From positions 62,001 through 126,000 of the forward strand of contig JAENYZ010000001.1 of the NCBI GenBank assembly GCA_016841525.1: a DNA stretch of 64,000 nucleotides. Reading direction: 5' to 3'. Positions 8,300 through 17,599 of the stretch are shown piece after piece; within the stretch, counting starts at the first letter, position 1; the number at the start of each line of letters is the position of its first letter. The notes under the pieces were generated by a model. The model searched no databases. It was not told the DNA's origin and saw only the letters and a program-made list of their open reading frames with translations. The stretch comes from Anaerolineaceae bacterium. GTDB taxonomy: Bacteria > Chloroflexota > Anaerolineae > Anaerolineales > Anaerolineaceae. Position numbers and translations under genes: made by a program.

Positions 8300-9473
8300 T
8301 TAATGGTCCCAAATATAATTTGAATTTACCGAAGTCTCTGTATTTCACTGCGATCAGGGCTGCCAAAGCTGTTGTGATCGGTACAGCAGCAAATAATCCT
8401 AATGAGCCCACAATTGTCCGAACTATTTCCTCTGCAATGTATTCAAGGTTGACAGCCAGGCCATAGTTTACATTTCCAAAAGAAAACAACAGCAGCATCG
8501 GTAAAGATGCACCGGCATAAGCAAGTACCAGCGTATTTACGGTCGCAGCGATATGGTCCTGACCAATGTTCATGGCAGATTTATAAAGCTTTTTATACGT
8601 TTGATCGGGTTGATTCTTGTAAAGCTCGAAAACCGCTGATGCCTGCGAGATCACCAGGTCATCCAGCACACCTAAAGTGCCGATAAGAATGCCTGCCAGG
8701 AGCAAGCTGCGAACATTCATCGTATTTTGGGTTAGCTGTGAGATATAAAACATATTCTCATCGCCATAACCTGTCAATCTTGTATTATTGACAAATACTA
8801 ATGCCAATACCCCGGTGATAACAAGGGCCAGAAAAGAACCCAGCACTGCAGTATGTGTTTTGACGTTCCACCCATAGATAATGTATAGGCTGAAAGACAC
8901 AAAGAAAAAAGCACCGAGAATGCTTACAGAAAGCGGATCTTTGCCGCTTTGAATTCCTGGCAATATTATAAGAATAATTACAGCCAAACTGAGTAAAATC
9001 CCTAATAAAGAACGGACACCCTTCCAGCCGCTTATAATCACACTTGCAAGAACAAATATAATCAGCAGCCACATTAAACTGCTTCGACGATAAAAATCAA
9101 TAAAGTGAGCGGATAGAATGCCATCAGGTGTTGATGAAATATTCACCAAAATCCTATCACCCTCTTGCATCATGATCATATTGTTTCTGATTTGGCGTGT
9201 GCCGTAATCAATTTCAAAGGGAATGCCAGCATACTTTCCCTCTTCAGGTATGACTGAAAGAATTTGATACGGCTGCCTCACTTCCCCGAGTGTGATCTGC
9301 CCTTCTTCGATGATGCTGTCGACAATCGCAAAGACTGCATCCGAGCCGTACCCAACGACTGTCTCCTCTTCTTGTGGTTGATTGAAATAATCAATTAGTT
9401 TGGGGGTCAGAACCCCTGCAAGAACAACAAGACCTACAAGGCTAATGATTATTTGAAAAGTTTTTCGTGACAT
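8292..9473 (-). CDS. YibE/F-family membrane protein
   Basis: A 393-residue protein with an N-terminal membrane anchor (about 8-28), an extracytoplasmic part of about 100 residues (29-130), then seven or so membrane segments. The conserved YibE/F stretches GVLDDLVISQASAV and GASLPMLLLFS are clear. The family's function is not established; in some Gram-positive bacteria it occurs as one or two membrane proteins near transport genes. The ATG at 9473 has a weak AGG upstream. It is the first gene of a short minus-strand unit with the methyltransferase and perhaps the MFS porter. Confidence 0.85.
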   Translation of the reverse strand: MSRKTFQIIISLVGLVVLAGVLTPKLIDYFNQPQEEETVVGYGSDAVFAIVDSIIEEGQITLGEVRQPYQILSVIPEEGKYAGIPFEIDYGTRQIRNNMIMMQEGDRILVNISSTPDGILSAHFIDFYRRSSLMWLLIIFVLASVIISGWKGVRSLLGILLSLAVIILIILPGIQSGKDPLSVSILGAFFFVSFSLYIIYGWNVKTHTAVLGSFLALVITGVLALVFVNNTRLTGYGDENMFYISQLTQNTMNVRSLLLAGILIGTLGVLDDLVISQASAVFELYKNQPDQTYKKLYKSAMNIGQDHIAATVNTLVLAYAGASLPMLLLFSFGNVNYGLAVNLEYIAEEIVRTIVGSLGLFAAVPITTALAALIAVKYRDFGKFKLYLGPLNE

Positions 9474-9666
9474 GAAATACCTATCCCTTTCAAAGAGGCT
9501 TCAAAGCAATTTAATCCACAAAATTACTGTGGCGTTGTCAAGAATATGACTATTGGCAAAAGGCTGTTACGATTAATTAATAAATACTATGCGAAACCAT
9601 TATTTATTTTATTCATAGTAAATTAACGTTTTGAAAATGCCAATCATCAATGTAAAAGCCGAATAT

Positions 9667-10380
9667 TTATGAGTGCAATTCTTTGTAATTCTCCCACAAC
9701 CCATCTAAAACAGATGATAAGCGCTCGCCTAATGCATCTCCCTGGGCTGTTGTTACATCATCCGCATTGTCAAATACAGCAAATGGGACTTCGAAACTTT
9801 TTATAACCAATGTGTCTTTTTGGTTTTCCACAAGGTCATGCCAGTCAGTTTCACGATATAGTTTTTCAAGTTTTTCATCCGGCAGTCCATGCTCCAAAAT
9901 ACTATCAGGACGATCCGGATTAAAGCGTCTGCGATTTTTTCTTAGGGATTCTTCCCACGGAACATCGAGGTAAAGAATGGCTAATTTTTCCAAAATATCC
10001 TCAGAGAGGTGCTCAAAAGCGCTGCGGTAACCACCGTGCTCAGAACCGCGTGAAAATTCCAAAATAGTGGTATCCCCATCAAAATCACGCATCATTTTTT
10101 GGTATTCAAGGCTGATTCGTTCGATCAATAAATCCCACAAATAGCGGTACTTAAAATAGCCGTCAGTAGTTGTGTGCAGCCTCGCGTTTCCCATCCTCTC
10201 AAGCAGTGCATCTTCTTCAAACCATGCCCACAACATTGGGAAATCGTCAATTTCCTCAAATTCACCAATGTGAAACCGCTCTTTTCGGTTTTGTATTGGT
10301 GTATTTTTTAGGTAATTGATCACTTCGCTTTTGCCTGCTGCTGGTCTTGCTATCAACAAAAGAATTTTGAATGTATCCAT
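9667..10380 (-). CDS. P-loop nucleotide kinase-like protein
   Basis: A 237-residue soluble protein with a P-loop near the N-terminus (LIARPAAGKSE), so it binds ATP or GTP. Later charged segments (EFSRGSEHGGYRSAF, LYLDVPWEESLRKNRRRF) look like the LID/substrate region of small-molecule or nucleotide kinases, with Arg residues placed to hold phosphate. I cannot name the substrate. I moved the start from 10392 to the ATG at 10380 because GAGG lies six bases upstream of it, while the outer ATG has no ribosome site. It is a single-gene unit. Confidence 0.7.
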   Translation of the reverse strand: MDTFKILLLIARPAAGKSEVINYLKNTPIQNRKERFHIGEFEEIDDFPMLWAWFEEDALLERMGNARLHTTTDGYFKYRYLWDLLIERISLEYQKMMRDFDGDTTILEFSRGSEHGGYRSAFEHLSEDILEKLAILYLDVPWEESLRKNRRRFNPDRPDSILEHGLPDEKLEKLYRETDWHDLVENQKDTLVIKSFEVPFAVFDNADDVTTAQGDALGERLSSVLDGLWENYKELHS

Positions 10381-10540
10381 TTTTAACCTCATTTATGATT
10401 TTTCAGAAATAACTATACCTTAATTGAATGGATTAATTAGTTCATATCGACCTTGCGGAAGAGCTGCATTTGCAGGATGAGCTATAAAATAATAAAATAC
10501 TGCTTGTGAATTAAAACGAAGAATATTGAAAGGATTGTCC

Positions 10541-10744
10541 ATGGAATGTAAAAAAGAACAAAATCTGCGACATTGTAATTGCTCCTACAACCCTTGCGCT
10601 CGCAAAGGAATTTGCTGTGAATGCATCAGTTATCACCTTAAAATGCGTGAACTACCTGGCTGTGCATTTCCAAAGGATGCAGAAGCAACCTACGATCGTT
10701 CTTTCGAAAATTTCGCACGGCTCGTAAACAGCGGGCAAATTTAA
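10541..10744 (+). CDS. Small Cys-rich protein, DUF6485-like
   Basis: A 67-residue protein with eight or so cysteines in the pattern [21 protein letters not shown], followed by a short tail with [10 protein letters not shown] recognise this as the DUF6485-type family common in anaerobes, with unknown function; the Cys spacing suggests a metal site. The start at 10541 is set by AAGG seven bases upstream. A TTG five codons earlier (10526) would overlap that ribosome site and is unlikely. The gene stands alone, pointing away from its neighbour at 10380. Confidence 0.75.
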   Translation: MECKKEQNLRHCNCSYNPCARKGICCECISYHLKMRELPGCAFPKDAEATYDRSFENFARLVNSGQI

Positions 10745-10789
10745 CAACACGTTTTGATTTTTCCTTTTCATACTCTTTATGGCAAATTT

Positions 10790-11482
10790 TTAATTTCCCT
10801 CGTTCTTAACAAAATTTTGAAATCTTCTGGGGTCATTGAGTGCAATACGATCAAATCCCAATTCCTGAAGTCTGACATATGTTTCCTTATTTTCAACTTT
10901 TCCCATTGATTTTAATTTAATACTTTCTCCCTGGGTTTGCTTTATTAGAGAAATATAAGCTTCATCATCCTCTACTTTTCCCAAACCGGATGAGGGCGAA
11001 ATCCAATGCGCCTCGGTTTCGGCAATGAATTTTGCTCCAGAAACAATTAAATCCTCTGGAAGAAATTGACAATTCAATATGATGTTAACAAATGCATAAT
11101 TCATACGAGCTAAACAACAAATTGCTCGAATATCTTCCTCAAATAAATCATAATTATTATCTACAAGATACGCGGTGTTTGCAACGAGATTCAGTTCAAG
11201 AATACCTTCCGTCAAAGCCCGCTTTGCACCGGCAACTTTTACTGCTTTTGATTGATCACCAAATGGGTAACCTATAACCGTCGCTGGTTTTGTATCTGAC
11301 CCCCTCAAAGTAAAAACGGCTTGATGCACATAACATGGTTTTACAACAACAGCTGCAAATCCAAGGCTTTTTGCCGCTTCACAAGCTTCAATCGTTTCTT
11401 TTTCAGCAATTTCTGGGGCAAGAAGATTTACTTCAATAGAAGCTTTTGACTGGTCAGCGTGAGAAGGATTTTCTTTTGGCAT
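10790..11482 (-). CDS. DeoC-like aldolase homologue with degenerate active site
   Basis: A 230-residue TIM-barrel protein clearly related to deoxyribose-phosphate aldolase (GFAAVVVKPCYV, ATVIGYPFG, EGILELNLV). The residues that make DeoC work are mostly gone: the Schiff-base Lys (Lys167 of E. coli, in a VKTSTG motif) aligns with Ser162 in ISPSSG, and Asp102 aligns with Asn98. Only the third key residue, Lys201, is kept as Lys191 (LKSMGK). It is unlikely to be a normal DeoC. The start at 11482 is fixed by AAAGGAG five bases upstream; an in-frame GTG at 11512 lies before that site. It is divergent from the GNAT gene. Phosphopentomutase, DeoC's usual partner enzyme, lies 3.5 kb away on the same strand. 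Confidence 0.8.
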   Translation of the reverse strand: MPKENPSHADQSKASIEVNLLAPEIAEKETIEACEAAKSLGFAAVVVKPCYVHQAVFTLRGSDTKPATVIGYPFGDQSKAVKVAGAKRALTEGILELNLVANTAYLVDNNYDLFEEDIRAICCLARMNYAFVNIILNCQFLPEDLIVSGAKFIAETEAHWISPSSGLGKVEDDEAYISLIKQTQGESIKLKSMGKVENKETYVRLQELGFDRIALNDPRRFQNFVKNEGN

Positions 11483-11582
11483 ATATACTCCTTTGATATA
11501 ATCAGAAGTCACATATCAATGATTGTATCAAATAATATGAATGTAAAAGAAAAAACACACAATAAGTAGGATTTGCTTACAT

Positions 11583-12677
11583 ATGGAAAAATTGAATATC
11601 GATAATTACAATATCGCCAAGGAGCTGTTGGATCAAATCCAATATCAAACCGTTCTTCATACGATTCTATCCGGACAGACCCCTGGATGGATATATGTCG
11701 ATAACATTCGAGAACCGAAAGTTGCATTTGCCCAATTTAGACAACGAGTGTTTCTATCTGGTGCCCCTGATACCAATTTGGAAGTTTCTTGGGACAAATT
11801 TTTTCTCACCGAAGTTAAGAGCAATTGCGAAAAATCAAACGTAGCTTTCTTTAGATTAACGGTTAATGATCCCCGTTGGCTTGATATTTTGAGCAAGTCT
11901 CTGGCAAATAAAGACCCCATTCAAATGGCGTACCATATATACCAAAAGCAATTAAAAATCCCTGTAATTAACATTCAGATTCCTGACAGCTATCATCTGC
12001 TGCCTGTGAATCAATCTTTGATTCAGAAATCATTTCCAGGGAAAGATGAACTCCTAGAAGAAATCTGCTCCGAACGTGAGACGGTGGAGGCATTTCTCCA
12101 GAATAGTTTTGGCCTTGCAGCATTCAAGGACGGTTCATTGGCAGGTTGGTGTCTCTCAGAATACAATTTTCAAAATCAATGCGAGATTGGGATAGCGTCA
12201 CTGCCAGAACACAGACAAATAGGTCTGGCAAAGGCCATGACACAAAAATTCCAGCTTCAAGCCATTGAAAATGGTGTTTACAACCTCCTCTGGCATTGTG
12301 CTGCATCAAACCAGGCTTCATGCCGTACCGCTCAAAGCGCAGGTTTCGAACTTGTGGATCATCACGATGTATTGATGCTGTTTTGGGACAGAACCCTCAA
12401 TCTTGCTGTCCATGGCAACATAAATTTTGAAAACCAGGATTATGAAAAAGCAATTAACTGGTACGAAAGGGCTTTGTCCCAGGAAAACAAACAGGCCTGG
12501 ATGGCCTGGAATGCTGCATGCGCGGCATCCCATTTGGAACAGCTTGACGCCGCTTTCAAGTACCTGGAACTTTCGATTAGTCTAGGTTTCGACAATTTTG
12601 ATTTTATCAAAAATAGCGAGCATTTAACCCCATTAAAAAATGATCCACGCTGGGATGTTCTGATTAAACTTGCATAA
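11583..12677 (+). CDS. GNAT acetyltransferase with C-terminal TPR-like part
   Basis: A 364-residue soluble protein. Residues about 150-272 hold a GNAT acetyltransferase core of the ZmaR-like type: EIGIASLPEHRQIGLAKAM is the acetyl-CoA binding loop, followed by WHCAASNQASCRTAQSAGF, the usual beta-5/helix-4 region. Residues about 275-364 look like a TPR-type helix pair (GNINFENQDYEKAINWYERAL) and a terminal cap ending LKNDPRWDVL, often seen at the ends of TPR proteins. It would transfer acetyl from acetyl-CoA to an unknown amine. It is convergent with the next gene, with only six bases between the stop codons and no terminator hairpin. Confidence 0.75.
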   Translation: MEKLNIDNYNIAKELLDQIQYQTVLHTILSGQTPGWIYVDNIREPKVAFAQFRQRVFLSGAPDTNLEVSWDKFFLTEVKSNCEKSNVAFFRLTVNDPRWLDILSKSLANKDPIQMAYHIYQKQLKIPVINIQIPDSYHLLPVNQSLIQKSFPGKDELLEEICSERETVEAFLQNSFGLAAFKDGSLAGWCLSEYNFQNQCEIGIASLPEHRQIGLAKAMTQKFQLQAIENGVYNLLWHCAASNQASCRTAQSAGFELVDHHDVLMLFWDRTLNLAVHGNINFENQDYEKAINWYERALSQENKQAWMAWNAACAASHLEQLDAAFKYLELSISLGFDNFDFIKNSEHLTPLKNDPRWDVLIKLA

Positions 12678-12683
12678 TGAAAT

Positions 12684-13676
12684 TTAATCTGCTATTTCAG
12701 GCAGATAAATTGCAAATCGGCAAATCTCATCCCCATTGAGCACGCTTTGCAGTACTTCTGCTTTTATGCTTTGGCCAAAAATCATTTCATAAGGTTTCTT
12801 GTGAAATCCTGCAGAGCATTGACAGAAAGTTGCGCTCACTTTGAAAGAGCTATTTCTCAATGATTCTCGCGCCCAGGGGCAATGGCAATAATGGTAAGCT
12901 CTTTTACTTGGGTCCTTCTCCGCCAGAAATGCTTTTGTGTCATACGGGATTTTCGTTTCATAAATAATATTTCCTTCCCTGACCCCCTGCCCAATTTCCA
13001 TATTTGCATCAACAAAAGCAATCACATCATCGTTAATTTCTTGCCCAAAGAATAATTTTTTAGCTTCCTGGTATTGACGTAAAGTTCCTATAAATCTTTG
13101 GCCCTTTTTCACCAAATAACAATCAATGTCACTATTACATTCTTCCCTGAAGATTTTTTGGTGTTCCTGGTACATCGAATCAGGCAAATCACGCAAGCAG
13201 TCTTTTAATACATCCCGGCAAGAATTTTCCTCAAAAATTTCTTCAAGCCGATTCATGATTCGGTAGGCATATATTGATTTCTCTCGGGCAGACATTCCTA
13301 AGGGCGGAAGCGTCATTTCGTCAAAGATAATATCCCGAAGGTCCTCACCGACGACCTCTGCTAATTTTGAATGCAAATTATTAAATGCTTCATAACCATC
13401 CAAATGCTGCAGCAGCAGGATATAAAGGGCTTTGTTGTCAATTGAAATCGCATAAAGAAGCAAAGTCTGAAGATTTTCAATGGTATTCTCGCCCCTATCG
13501 ATCATATCTTCAACAATCGATTGCGAAGATGCACAGTTCACGTCCTCCAGGGTCCAGGTAGGAGCCTTCACTCTCAAAGCATCCTCAATTCCTTCGATGA
13601 AATTGATCCTTGCTTGTATTTCTTTATCATTCACACCCCTCGATGATAGAAAATCACGAAATGTATCTGCTTTCAT
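12684..13676 (-). CDS. Uncharacterised Cys-rich protein, DUF6144-like
   Basis: A 330-residue soluble protein whose function I do not know. The N-terminal 200 residues are helical and carry a few cysteines (CRDVLKDCL). The C-terminal 70 contain YHYCHCPWARES, then FCQCSAGFHKKPYEMIFGQ and GDEICRFAIYLP. That block resembles the Cys-containing end of DUF6144 and the V4R/thiazoline-hydrolase-type sensor proteins of anaerobes, so a small-ligand or metal-binding role is plausible. The start at 13676 is supported by GGAGG five bases upstream; the ATG at 13697 has no ribosome site. It is a single-gene unit. Confidence 0.65.
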   Translation of the reverse strand: MKADTFRDFLSSRGVNDKEIQARINFIEGIEDALRVKAPTWTLEDVNCASSQSIVEDMIDRGENTIENLQTLLLYAISIDNKALYILLLQHLDGYEAFNNLHSKLAEVVGEDLRDIIFDEMTLPPLGMSAREKSIYAYRIMNRLEEIFEENSCRDVLKDCLRDLPDSMYQEHQKIFREECNSDIDCYLVKKGQRFIGTLRQYQEAKKLFFGQEINDDVIAFVDANMEIGQGVREGNIIYETKIPYDTKAFLAEKDPSKRAYHYCHCPWARESLRNSSFKVSATFCQCSAGFHKKPYEMIFGQSIKAEVLQSVLNGDEICRFAIYLPEIAD

Positions 13677-13847
13677 CAGGACCTCCGCGGAAACCATGGT
13701 TGTTATTTAGAGCATACAACATTTTTGTCAATTTTACACGTGATTTTTAATACTTTATGGACATTAGTTTTTTATTACAATTCAATTTGGATTAAAATTT
13801 CGCCATAAAAAATAACCGGCATATGAATGATAAAGATTGGAAAGAAT

Positions 13848-14972
13848 TCAATCTTTTGATCCATCACCATATTTTGGTTTTCCTTTTAACCCATTGCCAG
13901 TCAATGGGACAACAATAATATCAGTTCTATTAAAATATTCAGCAATGTTATTTAATGCTGCAATGGCTAGTGCACTGGTTGGTTCTATATAATATCCATG
14001 GCGAGCAAGATCCTGCTGAGCCATTAATATCGCATCCTCATCGATTGCTACGACCATTCCATTGGTATCCTTTATTACCTGTAATAACCTCTTCCCCCGT
14101 ACTGGATGAGAGATCGCAACACCCTCAGCAACGGTAGGACCTGATGCTTCAATGGATTTTACTTCTTCCAAACCCTGGCACCAGGCATTGAACAACGGTG
14201 CAATCCGGGCTGGTTGGACGGCTACCATTCTAGGAATTCTATCAATCAAACCCACCTCGAGTAAGTGTTTGAAACCAAACCAAAGACCAAGAAATTGTCC
14301 TCCCTGTGCAACAGGGCTTATCACCCAATCTGGGACATGGCGATTGAGTTGTTCCCACAATTCCCATGCTGCTGTTATTTGCCCTGCAAGATATGCAGGA
14401 TTATAGGCATGTGAAGCATAAATACCATCTTTTCCAACACATGCTTGGGCAGCATTTTCTGCCGCACTGCGCAATCCTTCAATGGGCACCACATCAACAC
14501 CATAAATGCTTATCTGTGCAAGTTTATTTGGTGATGCATAGGCAGGCACAAATATTTTTGACTTTATTCCAAATCGAGCAGAATGAGCCGCCAGGGACGC
14601 ACCGGCATTTCCGGATGAATCCTCAACCAACAAATTTGCCCCCATCTTGACCAGTTGATTGACCATCGCATTGACGCCGCGATCCTTAAATGACCCGGAT
14701 GGAGATAGATACTCCAATTTCAGATGAATCTTTTGTCCCGATATTTCCACAGGAACAATTGGTGTCCACCCCACTCCCATCCTTTTAATTGGACGATCTA
14801 TGTCCAAACCAAGCATTCTGCCATAACGCCAAATTGAAAAATCCTGAACAAAAATTCTTGAAGGATCAAATTCCGGAAGTCTTGCTGGTTCCCAAGCGCC
14901 ACCGCAAGAACATCGCCACGCTGCCAGCTGGAATTCACCCTCAGTTCCACATTCGTTACAGCGAACGCGCAT
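13848..14972 (-). CDS. Threonine synthase-like PLP enzyme
   Basis: A 374-residue fold-type II PLP enzyme. An N-terminal zinc ribbon (CNEC at 5-8, CSC at 21-23) is followed by the PLP site SGSFKDRG with Lys96, the phosphate loop SSGNAGAS and the closing VVPLTGNGLKG. Threonine synthase converts O-phosphohomoserine to threonine and is the nearest named family; members with a zinc ribbon sometimes have other roles, so I give no symbol. It starts 3 bases after the deoB stop codon with AAAGGG upstream, so the two are co-transcribed. No other threonine-pathway gene is near. Confidence 0.8.
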   Translation of the reverse strand: MRVRCNECGTEGEFQLAAWRCSCGGAWEPARLPEFDPSRIFVQDFSIWRYGRMLGLDIDRPIKRMGVGWTPIVPVEISGQKIHLKLEYLSPSGSFKDRGVNAMVNQLVKMGANLLVEDSSGNAGASLAAHSARFGIKSKIFVPAYASPNKLAQISIYGVDVVPIEGLRSAAENAAQACVGKDGIYASHAYNPAYLAGQITAAWELWEQLNRHVPDWVISPVAQGGQFLGLWFGFKHLLEVGLIDRIPRMVAVQPARIAPLFNAWCQGLEEVKSIEASGPTVAEGVAISHPVRGKRLLQVIKDTNGMVVAIDEDAILMAQQDLARHGYYIEPTSALAIAALNNIAEYFNRTDIIVVPLTGNGLKGKPKYGDGSKD

Positions 14973-14975
14973 CGA

Positions 14976-16157
14976 TCAACCCTTTGATTTTTTTAAATCG
15001 CTTAAGAAACTGGTACCAATCATTGGCGGCGTCAAACCAAAGTTTTCTGTGATCGTCGCGCCCACATCTGCAAATGTTTTTCTGATTCCAAGGTCAACAG
15101 CGCCGACACGTGGCCCAAATACAAGCAGTGGGACGTATTCCCTGGAATGGTCAGTGCTTTTAGTGGTTGGATCAACCCCATGGTCAGCTGAAACGATCAC
15201 CAAATCATCATCCGACAATCGCTTTTGTATTTCAGGGATTGCATCATCGAATGTTTTAAGTGCCTCGTAATAACCCTGCGGATCGTTACGGTGCCCAAAT
15301 ATCATGTCGAATTCAATTAAGTTTATAAAGAGCAAACCTTTAAATGGTTCTTCTAAGAGCTCAATGGTCGCTTTTATGCTTTCCTTATTGTCTAATGTGT
15401 GATTCTTTCGTGTAATGCCGCGATGAACAAAAATATCATCGATTTTGCCAACTGACCAGACATCCAGCCCAGCAGCGTAACATTTATCAAGGACGGTGTC
15501 CGATTCCGGTGTTTTGGAAAAATCTCGCCTGCGATCTGTCCTTTTGAAATTCTCAGGGCTTGTGCCAATAAAAGGCCTGGCAATCACTCGACCAACCGCA
15601 TGTTTTCCCTTCAAAATATCCCGTGCGACCAGGCACATTTCATACAGTTCTTCGATCGGTATGACGTCTTCATGTGCTGCTATCTGGAAAACGCTGTCTG
15701 CGGATGTGTACACAATCGGTTTGCCAGTCCGAATGTGTTCCTCACCTAATTCTTTGATAATTTCTGTACCTGAAGCAGGACGATTAGCTAAAGTTCCACG
15801 ACCAATTTTCTCCTCAAAGACAGTCATGATCTCATCTGGAAAACCATTGGGATATGTCGGAGAAGGCTCGGGAAGGTGAATCCCCATCATCTCCCAGTGA
15901 CCTTGAATTGTATCCTTACCAGCAGACAAAGGCTGCATTTTCCCATAACCACCTGTTGGGTGGTCTGTTGGTGGAACACCTTTAATTTCTTCGACATTGC
16001 CTAATCCTAGCTTTTCCATGTTGGGCAAATCAATGCCGCCCAATACTTTGGCAACATTGCCAATGGAGTTTGTACCTTCATCGCCATAATCCGCTGCATC
16101 AGGTGCAGCGCCAATGCCAACGCCATCCAATACAATCACTGAAATGCGATTAAACAA
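14976..16157 (-). CDS. deoB: Phosphopentomutase
   Basis: A 393-residue alkaline-phosphatase-superfamily enzyme that interconverts (deoxy)ribose 1-phosphate and 5-phosphate, linking nucleoside salvage to the pentose phosphate pathway. The metal-binding VLDGVGIGAAPDA at the N-terminus, HWEMMG, the active-site Thr in NRPASGTEI, and VSADHGVDPTTKSTDHSREYVPLL are all as expected, and length is normal. The start is TTG with AGGAGG four bases upstream. It is first of a two-gene unit with the threonine-synthase-like gene. The only DeoC homologue in the window (10790-11482) lacks the Schiff-base lysine. Confidence 0.95.
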   Translation of the reverse strand: MFNRISVIVLDGVGIGAAPDAADYGDEGTNSIGNVAKVLGGIDLPNMEKLGLGNVEEIKGVPPTDHPTGGYGKMQPLSAGKDTIQGHWEMMGIHLPEPSPTYPNGFPDEIMTVFEEKIGRGTLANRPASGTEIIKELGEEHIRTGKPIVYTSADSVFQIAAHEDVIPIEELYEMCLVARDILKGKHAVGRVIARPFIGTSPENFKRTDRRRDFSKTPESDTVLDKCYAAGLDVWSVGKIDDIFVHRGITRKNHTLDNKESIKATIELLEEPFKGLLFINLIEFDMIFGHRNDPQGYYEALKTFDDAIPEIQKRLSDDDLVIVSADHGVDPTTKSTDHSREYVPLLVFGPRVGAVDLGIRKTFADVGATITENFGLTPPMIGTSFLSDLKKSKG

Positions 16158-16294
16158 AGCACCTCCTATTTTTTATTTAAATTTCTATTAACATTTTACC
16201 TGTTCTTATACAACCAGAACGAATTCTTCGATGCAAAAATTTAATCTACAAGATTGTTATAATTATAAAATAGAATGATGAATAAGGAGGATTT

Positions 16295-17593
16295 ATGTTG
16301 AAAGTAGCAGTGATTGGCGGCGGATCGACTTACACCCCGGAACTTATCAATGGTTTCATCGAAAGGCAAGATCAATTTCCATTAGACCAATTATGGTTGA
16401 TGGATATCAATAGTAAAAGATTGGATATCGTTGGCCGATTCGCAAAGAGAATGGCTAAATCCAAACATGCCAAATTTTCGATCGTCTTAAGTAACAATCA
16501 AAAAGAAGCAATTGAAAATTCCTCCTATGTCATCACACAATTGCGTGTTGGTCAGATGGAAGCGCGCCGTGAAGACGAATATCTTGGAAAACGACATGGT
16601 TTGATTGGACAGGAAACAACCGGCGTTGGCGGGATGGCAAAGGCATTGCGAACAATTCCGATTATTTTGGAAGTCGCCAATGACATTGAAAAATATGCGC
16701 CAGGTGCATTGCTAGTAAACTTTGCCAATCCATCAGGTCTGGTGACTGAAGCTTTATTCAGGTTTGCACCGGGTGTTACATCAGTTGGCGTGTGTAATTC
16801 AGCACTGACAACAAAGATGGAGATGCTTGAAATTATAAACGAACGATTGGGTACCAATTTTTCACCATCGGAAGCAAAAATTAAGACCCTGGGCTTAAAT
16901 CACCTCACCTGGTATTCCGGGTTTGAAATTCAGGGTCAGGATTATTGGCCAGTAATAATGGCAGAACTTATCAAAGAAATGAACAATCAAGAAGACCCTT
17001 ACTTCGATCCACACACACTGGAAAGCCTTCAAATGCTCCCAAATTCTTACCTGCGCTATTACTATTACACTCCCAAAATGCTTGAGAAACAGGAGCACTG
17101 GCCTCCTTCCAGAGCGGAAGAGGTAATGGAAATTGAAGAGGATTTGCTTGAAAGTTATAAGGACGAAACCCTCTCCGACCCACCCGAGAATTTAATGAAA
17201 CGCGGCGGTGCTTATTATTCAACTGTTGCAACCCAACTCTTAAACGCGCACTATAATGATCTGGACGAAGTTCATGTCGTCAATACTCAGAACAACGGGG
17301 CTGTTCCTTTCTGGAACAAGGATTGGGTATTGGAGATACCCTGTCATATTAATGCAAAAGGCGTTTTCCCAATAACAACGCCGCCGCTGCCTCTGGAATG
17401 TGAAAGCCTAATTACCACTATCAAAGCTTACGAAATCCTAACCGCACAAGCTGCAGTTAAGGGTGATCGTATCGCAGCCTACAAAGCACTATTAGTCCAC
17501 CCTCTCGGCCCTTCTGTTGAAAATATTTCAACGGTACTGGATGACATGCTCGAAACAAATCGGCGATACTTGCCAAATTTCTTTATGGAGTGA
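16295..17593 (+). CDS. GH4 family 6-phospho-beta-glucosidase-like enzyme
   Basis: A 432-residue GH4 glycosidase, cytoplasmic, which cleaves phosphorylated glycosides by an NAD+- and Mn2+-dependent oxidation-elimination mechanism. The NAD motif GGGSTYTPELI is at residues 8-18. The metal ligands are Cys167 (GVCNS) and His203 (GLNHL), and NPSG is at 145-148. The LicH/ChbF/BglT subgroup fits best, so a 6-phospho-beta-glucoside or phospho-chitobiose is likely. An excellent ribosome site (AAGGAGG) precedes the ATG. It is followed 6 bases later by a BadF-type sugar kinase. No PTS gene is in the window, so the kinase may supply the phosphorylated substrate. Confidence 0.9.
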   Translation: MLKVAVIGGGSTYTPELINGFIERQDQFPLDQLWLMDINSKRLDIVGRFAKRMAKSKHAKFSIVLSNNQKEAIENSSYVITQLRVGQMEARREDEYLGKRHGLIGQETTGVGGMAKALRTIPIILEVANDIEKYAPGALLVNFANPSGLVTEALFRFAPGVTSVGVCNSALTTKMEMLEIINERLGTNFSPSEAKIKTLGLNHLTWYSGFEIQGQDYWPVIMAELIKEMNNQEDPYFDPHTLESLQMLPNSYLRYYYYTPKMLEKQEHWPPSRAEEVMEIEEDLLESYKDETLSDPPENLMKRGGAYYSTVATQLLNAHYNDLDEVHVVNTQNNGAVPFWNKDWVLEIPCHINAKGVFPITTPPLPLECESLITTIKAYEILTAQAAVKGDRIAAYKALLVHPLGPSVENISTVLDDMLETNRRYLPNFFME

Positions 17594-17599
17594 ACAAAA

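Noticed and set aside
15496-15879. Plus-strand open frame of 127 codons
   Set aside because: It is the antisense shadow of deoB, whose product and motifs are unambiguous.
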